From Intoshia linei (lineage: Eukaryota > Orthonectida > Rhopaluridae): 30,104 nt of DNA. Below are positions 23,301-30,104 of the stretch, piece by piece (within the stretch, counting starts at the first letter, position 1; each line of letters begins with the position of its first letter). The position numbers were made by a program, and so were the translations under genes. A model generated the notes under the pieces. That model was not told the DNA's origin and made no database searches. It worked only from the letters and a program-made list of their open reading frames with translations. The DNA lies in the NCBI GenBank assembly GCA_001642005.1, contig LWCA01000378.1, positions 1 to 30,104 on the forward strand, read 5' to 3'.

Positions 23301-25435
23301 AAGGTTAATATTAATATTTCATCAAGTTTATCACCTCGCAAAAATAGAGTGCTCCATGTCTTTTAACTCAAATGTAATGATTCATTAAAAATTATCATTA
23401 TTATTAATTTTTTTGGGGGACCACAGCGAAAAAGGGTTGAGAATGCCTGCTGTACAGTATGTGTATTAATATTCTTATTATTTATTTGATAGAGGAAAAA
23501 TCACTCAATCCTAGAGAACGTCGTTCAGCTATACTGTTGATAGCTCAATGTATCATGTCCATGTCTAATTTATTGGATCATCCTTTACGTTACCCTTTAA
23601 AATTTAATGACAAGAGTATATTAATATTCAATTATTTATTAAGCCAATCCGGTATAGATATGTAAGTTATTTATTTATATTTTTAAAGGATATTCAACAT
23701 CTTTAGAGTCACATCTCATGAAATTGATAAAATTGTTCATTATCTCGGAGAGAATATAAATATTGTAATCCTTACTTATATAAAGTAACTAGGTTGACTA
23801 TTATGTACTACGTACAAACATCACCTAGCTCTGCCGAGGGCACATTTTTATTCTGCCAAAAATAAATTATTTTGTATTTATATCAAGTGGAATAAGCTCT
23901 ATCAGAATAATCTTTTTTTTAATTTTTCGGACCGTTAATTATTTCACATTTTTGTTTTAATAAAATATTTCGAAAAAAAATATATGAAAACTAAAATGCT
24001 TTTTGACCATGAAGGCATCACTTATTCAGATTGAAATTTTTTGTGTGTGTTAACAGGATACAATTGTACCACCTGTAAATTAAATTATAGGGGTGTTTCA
24101 TTAAAAAAAAAGGGGTAATTTGTGGTTTTTGGCCTAAAGATATATATTTTTTAAATTGAAATGTATGATTTTAAAATCCGTATCAGATTATATTTTTTTT
24201 TTTAATTCTCCAACTCGTTTTATTTTCAAAAAAAATGACAATTGGGCTTTTTGACCCGTAAGATGTGAGTTTGGGACGTTGAAATTTATTTTGCTAACAC
24301 CACTGGAAAAAACTGCAATTGATTTGGGGACTTTATAAAATTCTAAGACTGGTTTTTTTTGAAATAAACAGTTACACACAGACACACAAACAAATAATGC
24401 GTAGCATATTATATAGTAAGGATTTAGTTAAAAATGTAACTCTGTTTCAGTTGATTTAAGAAATTAAGGGAGTTGAGTTTTAAAAATTCTATATTTCTAT
24501 AATAGTTTTTAGAGAGTATTGTTATATCGCAAGTTTCATTTTCAGAGATTGAGTCCTTCAAGGTCAAAAATTCCAAAATACCCTTTTTTGTAAAAATTAA
24601 GAAAGTCCTAGAATTGTATACAACATAAATTCTGAGATAGTTTAAAATCATAAGAGTTATCATAAATGGTAACCTCAAAAAAGATAATTTTCACCGTCAA
24701 AAATCCAGATTTTTTTTTAAAATGAAAACAACTTTAGAATTTATAAAAAAATACAGATGATAATCCAGTTAACACACAAAAAATTTGAGTCTGATAAAGT
24801 GATGCTTTCATGGTCAAAAAAGTACTTTAGTATTCATTTTTTTTGTTTCGAAACTATTTTATTAACAAAAAATTTGAAATAACGGTTCAATAATTAAAAA
24901 AAAGATGATTCTGATACTATAACTTATTCCAGTTGATATAAATACAAAATTTTGACCCAAACAATCTACATTCCCAGTGAAAAATAATTTTTAATATATT
25001 ATCAACCAATATTTTTCAAATTTTTGGATTAGAATTAAAATATTGATCCTACATTTTCAAAAAAAATGTGCATTGAACTACACATTTTCAATAGAGATAT
25101 GGGTGGAAATCTCATACATTGATAGATTGAATTTTCAGATACTAATTTACAATAAAGGTATTCAGAAAATGAAAGGGTATGTAGAAAAAGTTTATAATCG
25201 GTTTTTTTAAAAATTAAAAAATTTTTTGCGATCTGTTTGGAAACTCTGATTTTAAACATTAGGTTTATTCATTTTGATATTTTTGAAAAAACATTGTCTT
25301 TAATTAAGTATTTTGTTTATATTACTTCTTATATTTTAGATTCAAAATTATGTTGGAGTAGATAATCTGATTAATAAAACAAAATCTCAACCCCTTTGTT
25401 TAATAAATTTGGAAAGATTAATGAATATTAAATAA
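20301..25435 (+). CDS. UVRAG: UVRAG-family autophagy/endosome trafficking protein (458 aa, 12 exons)
   Basis: UVRAG is a Beclin-1/VPS34 complex II subunit acting in endosome maturation and autophagy. Exons: 20301-20536, 20581-20648, 20690-20775, 20819-21015, 21892-21991, 22033-22171, 22207-22291, 22330-22417, 22703-22757, 23493-23661, 23707-23764 and 25340-25435. Phase holds throughout (1377 nt). The first about 195 residues match the UVRAG C2 region in pattern (EFIIKISANKKEAIQWTFNL, SMKNLLFININYTLY). Residues about 196-325 are a Lys/Gln/Glu-rich coiled coil. The C-terminal BARA-like region has QLLYYPDIFPIKK, NYMSICRLRLETNN and the highly conserved LLDHPLRYPLKF. It ends with VHYLGENINIIQNYVGVD and SQPLCLINLERLMNIK. 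The human protein continues for several hundred disordered residues, which are absent here. Introns 4 and 11 carry dispersed repeats and intron 9 a MITE. ATG14 is less likely because the PLRYP block and end pattern fit UVRAG better. Confidence 0.85.
21050..21830 (+). repeat. Dispersed AT-rich repeat in UVRAG intron 4
   Basis: It is collinear with the SRCR-ZP intron copy (9155-9960), sharing aatgcgtagatttct, ttgaaattttgcat, atcaactggaata and tttttgtgtgtgt blocks. Its left part (tatgtactaagtacattgtac, then a gagagtgcccattttt block) resembles 23797-23850, which gives a likely left boundary. Length is about 780 bp; no coding capacity. Confidence 0.65.
22789..23449. mobile_element. hAT-type MITE with perfect 8-bp target duplication in UVRAG intron 9
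   Basis: The left end is CAGCCATTCTTAACGGG and the right end GGGTTGAGAATGCCTG (reverse complement CAGGCATTCTCAACCC). The perfect target duplication CTGTACAG lies at 22781-22788 and 23450-23457. Subterminal blocks gggtccac and ggggaccac also pair. Removing the 661 bp and one duplication leaves an intron of about 66 bp. Confidence 0.9.
23769..24421 (+). repeat. Dispersed repeat, left arm of an inverted pair in UVRAG intron 11
   Basis: It begins near CCTTACTTATATAAAG and ends near catattatatagtaagg, whose reverse complement CCTTACTATATAATATG suggests short inverted termini. Inner blocks match the repeats at 9.2 and 21.3 kb (tcaagtggaata, tttttgtgtgtgtt) and that at 0.5 kb (attgggctttttgac, taagatgtgagt). 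The right end is CA-rich (cacacagacacacaaac). Confidence 0.65.
24422..25260 (-). repeat. Dispersed repeat, right arm of the inverted pair
   Basis: Read on the minus strand it follows the same family: tcaactggaataag, ttgaccatgaa, tttttgtgtgtt and a caaagttttagg-like left block. It therefore faces the copy at 23769-24421 head to head, separated by little or nothing. Both arms lie inside UVRAG intron 11 (23765-25339), so the pre-mRNA could form a long imperfect hairpin. Confidence 0.65.
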
Positions 25436-25690
25436 TTTTATAATTAAACTTTCTCATCCTTCCATTGTATCTTTTTATTTTATTGACCTGAGCTTGTTTG
25501 GTATGTGCTAGGTTAAAATTAAATTCATCAATTAATTTTTTTCTTTTTATAGATTTATAGTCACAATTTATCTGCCGCTGCTATATAAATTCAAGTGAAT
25601 AAATGCACAATTCTATTGATTTAAAAAATAAAGTAGCGACAGTAGTAAATAAAATTTAAATTTTATAACGATAGGAACATTGTAACTCTA
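25436..25690. other. Short 3' flank of UVRAG
   Basis: No exon or repeat was recognised. It presumably contains the UVRAG polyadenylation region; AATAAA-like strings are too common in this AT-rich DNA to be informative. Confidence 0.3.
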
Positions 25691-25999
25691 ATGTACTGTC
25701 AACTAAAAGAAAGATATCAGAGAAACAAAATAATGACTCAGGACTACAAGCATTTACTTTTATCATTATGCGAAGAACACGAATCTGCATTCGAAAAATT
25801 TGAGTGCATAATCAAAACGTATTCTACCATCATAATAAACGTAAATTCATATGCAATATCATTGTGATAAGCGGCAACACCTTTACAAAGTGTTTTTCGC
25901 TATATTTTTGGTTTAGACGATTTTCACCCTAAGGGTTACTACAAGAGTATACGTGGTTCCGAAACAATCGAACGTATTGAAATGCCTACATTTTTGTAA
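25691..25999 (+). pseudogene. Unrecognised coding-like remnant with tandem in-frame stops
   Basis: One frame reads MYCQLKERYQRNKIM and KHLLLSLCEEHESAFEK, then after TGA-TAA (25865-25870) continues in the same frame with SVFRYIFGLDDFHPKGYY and GSETIERIEMPTFL before a TAA at 25997-25999. Both halves have protein-like composition, richer in Glu, Lys, Arg and Gly than random AT-rich sequence. I found no GT-AG pair that removes the stops in phase. No family was recognised. It may be a decayed gene, two exons of an unsolved gene, or chance. Confidence 0.3.
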
Positions 26000-26486
26000 A
26001 ATGGTAGTCATTTTTCTAGATTGACCATCTAAAAAATTACATTTTTGACTGTCAAATTTAAACTACATAGATAATACTCATGAAATGGTGGATAGGGCTA
26101 TGACATCACACATCGTTTGTGAAATAATTTTCAGGTCTATTTTTCATTTTTGAGTGTGACAAGTTGAGTTCTCTCCTTTGAGCGACAGCAACATTTAAGA
26201 TTTTTTATTTTATAAATTCAGTTGATTTTAATATAGGGTACACGACACAAAAAAATGTAAGGTTTCAAAGGTTGATTGATGCAAAATGAATAAACTACTA
26301 CGTTTTGTTAATTTCAAATATTTAGAATACAAAGAACCTACTAAACGATAAAAAAAAGTCAGAAACAAAAATAGAATCTTCATGTCGAGTAACAAAATTT
26401 TAGATATATTTAATGACATTTTAGTTTATCAAAACAATAGAGAGCATATTTAACTGTTAAATGTGTATGAATGGAAAATAAACCAT
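26000..26486. other. Gene-free stretch downstream of LMAN2
   Basis: No exon or repeat is supported. It is the 3' flank of the VIP36-like gene on the minus strand. Confidence 0.35.
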
Positions 26487-27639
26487 TCAAAAATAAAAAT
26501 TATACAAAATAAGAATTATTGAGGTTATTGTCAAAAGCATCACAAGTTTCGAAATGATGTACTTTATGGCCTTCCATATATTCCAAGAAGTGGTTGCTTT
26601 GGGGTGTATTGCATCTATAAATAATGCGTTATAATTTAATGGTACTACCTCTCTCGGCTGCAGAAGACTTTGAAAATGGTTTTAGGGACATACGGTCCTG
26701 ACCAATATGTATTCCATCATCAAGTTGATAAACACGCATAAAGTATATATCATGATTGTCTATAAAAGAATTTATCAAAAATGCAATGATTCCATACCGC
26801 TTAAATCACCAGTCACAGAAGACAATCCAAAATGGTACCCGGTGGGCAATTGAACTTGAGTTGTGAAACATTCTTTCCATTCACCATTGGGTACAAGTTG
26901 TGTACGTATTGTAAGCATGTCATCTTGGTATTTTATAAGAACTGTTGACCGATCTTCAGAGTTTCTAAACAGCATGGAACAACCTTTGCCAATTTGTGTT
27001 AGTGTTCCATCTTGATCATGGTCGTATTGGTGTGATCCATCATTAACCATGGCGGAAATGTATGGATGTGCGTGCTAATAAATTTTAGTAGACAAAATGT
27101 AAAAATTTACGCTATGATGGTCATTATGATTAGCATAGGTGTCAAAAAAAACGGCTAAACCTATAAATTTTTCTTGATTTCCAAAAGCGTTCCCTAAATT
27201 AAACAAGTTACAATGGTGAAATTTGCATTAATAACCTTTAATATCCATGTCCTTGGTATACCAAAATGCAAATCCATCTCCAAAAATAGACCCTTCGCCA
27301 TGGACTCTGAAATTTATTAAAACTGCCCAATTTGGATAGTTTATTTTCTAAAAAAATTAGCATGTTCAATGACATTCGTACGTTCATATTCCAGATGGTA
27401 CCACGTTTCGAAGGTTTATCTGGAGTTAATCGAATATAATTTTGTTTCACAAAGGTGCTGCCACTAATTTTCCAAGAATCTAAACTTTACAGTACAATTA
27501 ATAAAAATAATGTACCTTGATATGGAGGGGCCAAAGAATTTTTACGATCAACATTTTTCGGGATTAAGTCATCCATGTCATTTTGACATTTTCCCAAACA
27601 AAGTAAAAATAAAATTGACCAATAAACTTGACAAATCAT
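26487..27639 (-). CDS. LMAN2: VIP36-type L-type lectin cargo receptor (310 aa, 7 exons)
   Basis: VIP36 proteins bind high-mannose glycoproteins and shuttle them in the early secretory pathway. Exons: 27639-27516, 27479-27382, 27347-27236, 27193-27111, 27074-26798, 26759-26649 and 26614-26487, with introns of 34-42 bp and continuous phase (933 nt). Residues 1-20 form a signal peptide. The lectin domain (about 40-265) has QNYIRLTPDKPSKRGTIWN, NFRVHGEG then FGDGFAFWYTKD, AVFFDTYANHND (Asp and Asn of the Ca2+/sugar site), YISAMVNDGSHQYDHDQDG, and PTGYHFGLSSVTGDLSDNHD. These fit LMAN2 better than ERGIC-53. A single hydrophobic segment lies near 287-305 and the tail is very short, ending NFYF, compatible with an aromatic ER-exit signal. 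It is divergent from the small gene starting at 27705. Confidence 0.92.
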
Positions 27640-27704
27640 TAAATATACCAGATTAAATTAAACTTTAAGCAAAATGGATTTTTTGTATTTAAATTATGAT
27701 TGCC
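27640..27704. promoter_or_regulatory. Shared divergent promoter of LMAN2 and the 100-aa gene
   Basis: The LMAN2 start (27639) and the upstream candidate start of the plus-strand gene (27705) are only 65 bp apart (103 bp if the 27743 start is used). The interval is AT-rich with no assigned motif, so initiation for both genes must occur within it or in the first exons. Confidence 0.5.
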
Positions 27705-28150
27705 ATGAAAATATTTCAATTTGTAAATAAATTTGGTGTAAAATGAAAATTAACGATGTATATTTTTGCTTACTTTGTTTATTTTTTTAGTTACCTATTT
27801 ATGATATCGAAAAAGTGAAAGAAAATGAATCTCTTACATACAAATTGCCTTTTTTAGACGGAAAAATTGGTTTTTTATTGGAAAATGTCGATAGAGCTAA
27901 AGTATACTTATTATTTTTCCAGAAATTTGACATTTTTTGTAGAATAGTACTTGGTCGGTTTTTACATCATGGAAATCAGATGTAGAGAAAAATTCGTACA
28001 TTTCACGGATTACTGGTTAGATTCAATTATACATAAATATTTATAGAGATTACAGACACCTACTCAGCCAAAGGGGATGCATTGACTGCAGTATCTGGCG
28101 CAGGAGTTACCTTATTCGCCTATTTAGCTACTAAACTGGGTTTTTTTTGA
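27705..28150 (+). CDS. Unrecognised about 100-aa protein with C-terminal hydrophobic segment (4 exons)
   Basis: I do not recognise this protein. Exon 1 is either 27705-27722 (MKIFQF, donor GTAAAT) or 27743-27757 (MKIND, donor GTATAT); both enter exon 2 (27791-27901) in phase. Exons 3 and 4 are 27943-28015 and 28047-28150. The mature part reads LPIYDIEKVKENE, LPFLDGKIGFLLENVD and WSVFTSWKSDVEKNSYISRI. It ends in a small-residue-rich hydrophobic stretch (ALTAVSGAGVTLFAYLATKL) with GFF at the very C-terminus. That suggests a tail-anchored or single-pass small membrane protein. Three introns of 31-68 bp fit the local pattern. It starts divergently from LMAN2 and converges on UBE2G1, 191 bp away. 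A mitochondrial or ER role cannot be chosen from sequence alone. Confidence 0.65.
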
Positions 28151-28341
28151 ATTTTAACTTTACAATTTAATTTTAGTGTCCTCTTCCAAGCTTTTAAGAT
28201 TAACACTTCCATTGTCTTGTGGTACTTTATTTTTTACCATGAATTACCCCAAATATACAAATACAAAATATAACCAATTTAAAGATTTTGTAACATTTAA
28301 ATAATTAAATATTTAATAGTATATCAAATCATTTTACTACA

Positions 28342-29005
28342 TTATAAACATTCTTGACTTTTACGAACACATTTGCATATTTTACGAATATAGCTCGGAT
28401 TGTCTGTTCTCCATTGCTTCTAAATATACCTTTTATAGGTAGGTAAAAATACATTTACGGCAGCGTCTATATTGGCTGGACTTGCATCATTGGGATCAGT
28501 TAACATTGAAATTACACTAATCATGATGGTTTCGACAGTATAGATAGGTAACCATCTTTCGGATGCTTGTTCATATCCATATTTATCCTCACCGGGGTCG
28601 TGAAGAATTGAAATGCATACTTCTCCATTTACATAAACTAAATTGTTGAATTAAAACTTAAATACGTAAACAAACTATTTGGATGCCAAATTTCACTTGT
28701 AAAATTAAGTGTAGGTGGTTTTTGAGGATAATCTTCTGGAAATCGTAGTCTAGCTTTAAAGAAACCACCTTCGCTATATTTTAGTTTACAAATTCATAAA
28801 TAATGTTAATAATTTATAAAAAATACTAAGGACTGTTTGGTGGTCCCATTACTACAAGATCCCACAGATAAATGTCATTTTCATCTGACAGACCAGCTGA
28901 AAAACCTGATACAGGATTTTTTTGCAATTCTAAATAAATGTATAGTTTTGAATCAGCATTTATACCTGATAGTTGTCTTTGCAGAAGTAAAGCTGATTGA
29001 ACCAT
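28342..29005 (-). CDS. UBE2G1: UBE2G1-type ubiquitin-conjugating enzyme E2 (165 aa, 5 exons)
   Basis: This E2 accepts ubiquitin from E1 as a thioester and passes it on with an E3; UBE2G1 works in K48 chain building and CRL4-linked degradation. Exons: 29005-28966, 28929-28827, 28773-28676, 28637-28459 and 28419-28342, with introns of 36-53 bp and continuous phase (498 nt). The protein starts [20 protein letters not shown]. It shows [17 protein letters not shown], the E2 core [13 protein letters not shown], the HPN triad in [19 protein letters not shown], and catalytic Cys88. The long acidic loop typical of the G1/G2/R1 group is present ([17 protein letters not shown]). [16 protein letters not shown] and a CVRKSQE end match UBE2G1 rather than UBE2G2. 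All expected catalytic features are intact and length is near the 170 residues of the human protein. Confidence 0.95.
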
Positions 29006-29040
29006 TAGATTCTTTAACTTTATTTTATTAACGATATTTC

Positions 29041-29400
29041 GATTAGATTGTAATAGAAGTTAGTGATTGCGTTGCTAAAATACACTTGTCTCTACATGGA
29101 TTTATTTTGTTAACAATTTATGATCTTGCTGATTTAAATTTGGTAATTGAATTTTAGCTGTTAGAATGTTACATTAAATTTATTGCTGTGTACGAAACTT
29201 TCTTTCAATCAATCTTCATATTTTTGGTCTCCATCGTCCTTGTAATGTTTTCATAGATTTAATGGATCTTGGATAATTTATCAAATATTCAATGAACATT
29301 GTTCATATATTTTCTCAAAACTAAGTATGTTTGTATTTGTAAGAGGATGTAATCCAGTCAAAACGGAAATTGCAAATTTTCTAATTCCAGTAAATTTTTA
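29041..29400 (+). pseudogene. Possible coding remnant, broken frames
   Basis: Consecutive segments look protein-like but need frame changes to connect. They are EVSDCVAKIHLSLHGF and LTIYDLADLNL, then after an in-frame TAG LLECYIKFIAVYETFF. A shifted frame gives IFGLHRPCNVFIDLMDLG and another gives FNGSWIIYQIFNEH and RGCNPVKTEIANFL, ending in TAA near 29400. The first part loosely resembles longin-fold adaptor small chains, but not well enough to name. It has no room for a 5' part because UBE2G1 starts at 29005. It could be a truncated pseudogene or chance. Confidence 0.25.
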
Positions 29401-30104
29401 AAGTGAATATTTCACTATTAGAAGGTTTTGAAGATATCAATGAATGAAGACTATTAGAAGATATCAATGATATTGATTATTACTGTACCTAATGAGTTAG
29501 CATATTAAGCATTGCATGTAGACTGGTTCTATTTCATTTAAATTCATTTTACTTTTTCATGCTAGACTGTCTTTTGCATGGAATTCTCCATATCCAGTTG
29601 AAAACCACTGATGTAGGTCCCATGAAAATATAATTATAGCCATTTTTGATTCTAATAAACAAAGATATGGTTAAATTTCAATTTAACTGAAGTGACCAGA
29701 AAAATACGTCCATCACTTTTAGTTTATTTGGAATAAATTTTAAGCCGAAAATTTTTATTCGTCATCATTAGGGCAGTTTTTTATGGCAAAATGCCATTTT
29801 TTATATGATAATCAGCACGAAATTGCAAGCATCATGATATCAATATCATGTTTATTAATTAGCTAATTAACAATTTATAAAGTCAATAAATGGCATTAAA
29901 TTCCATAAAGTTTTTTTTTAAATGCCATTAAGTCAACATTTTTTTTACTGGATATTCGACTTAAAAAAATAATATTTATGATATTAATGAACAATAAAAT
30001 TGAACAAATACCACTTTATACAATTTATTAAGAAAAGCGAAATCTATCAAAAATAGTGTTGAACGGAGTTTCAGTTTGTTAAAAAAATTGCTAACTAAAC
30101 AGAG
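29401..30104. other. Gene-free right flank
   Basis: No exon is supported. It contains a small perfect inverted repeat, CATGATAT-CA-ATATCATG (29833-29850), a partial direct repeat of agatatcaatga near 29.43-29.47 kb, and recurring atggca/tgccat strings near 29.78-29.93 kb. These could belong to an unrecognised repeat element. Confidence 0.35.

Noticed and set aside
23765-23788. UVRAG stop at 23786
   Set aside because: The frame can end there, but a GTAATC donor at 23765 joins in phase to 25340-25435, whose residues match the conserved UVRAG end; the spliced version is preferred.
28837-29031. Plus-strand frame opposite UBE2G1
   Set aside because: It is antisense to exons 1-2 of a well-supported UBE2G1 gene and has no independent family signal.
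1-30104. Prokaryotic features, CRISPR arrays, rRNA, tRNA
   Set aside because: Spliced genes and eukaryotic domains rule out a bacterial reading. No array, cloverleaf or rRNA-like block was seen by eye, though a tRNAscan run would be needed to exclude tRNAs.

Overview
The window is very AT-rich animal nuclear DNA. All but one of the genes I could build are split by GT-AG introns, and the usual intron is only about 34-58 bp. Longer introns are nearly always swollen by transposons or repeats. A secreted SRCR-SRCR-ZP protein, a GALNT-like protein, VIP36, UVRAG, RAD17 and gamma-tubulin complex protein 4 (GCP4) together indicate a metazoan. Tiny introns, high AT, tight gene packing and divergent, shortened proteins suggest a reduced lineage such as a mesozoan (orthonectid or dicyemid) or a myxozoan. 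That placement is inference and I cannot settle it.

Layout. 0.76-1.15 kb (-): a two-exon, single-pass membrane protein I do not recognise. 1.29-4.47 kb (-): RAD17-like checkpoint clamp loader in about 11 exons, with a hAT-type MITE in one intron. 4.5-7.8 kb: no intact gene; it holds a dead hAT transposase, a second copy of its 3' end beside the single N at 6480, and dispersed repeats. 7.83-10.86 kb (+): secreted protein with signal peptide, two SRCR domains and a ZP domain. 10.86-12.44 kb (-): single-exon GALNT-like glycosyltransferase without its metal ligands; its stop codon overlaps the end of the SRCR-ZP gene. 13.45-20.19 kb (-): GCP4, with at least five hAT-type elements in its introns. 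20.30-25.44 kb (+): UVRAG, divergent from GCP4 across 113 bp, with one MITE and an inverted repeat pair in introns. 25.69-26.00 kb (+): coding-like remnant with in-frame stops. 26.49-27.64 kb (-): VIP36/LMAN2-type cargo lectin. 27.71-28.15 kb (+): about 100-aa protein with a C-terminal hydrophobic segment, divergent from LMAN2. 28.34-29.01 kb (-): UBE2G1 ubiquitin-conjugating enzyme. 29.04-29.40 kb (+): weak coding-like remnant.

The genes are mostly unrelated housekeeping functions: DNA-damage checkpoint, microtubule nucleation, autophagy/endosome traffic, ER-Golgi cargo sorting and ubiquitin transfer. Neighbours are linked mainly by compaction (shared short promoters, overlapping ends) rather than by one pathway. 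I saw no rRNA, tRNA, CRISPR or bacterial-type signals. Exon coordinates were worked out by hand from splice sites, reading-frame continuity and remembered family patterns; every spliced model marked complete keeps phase throughout.
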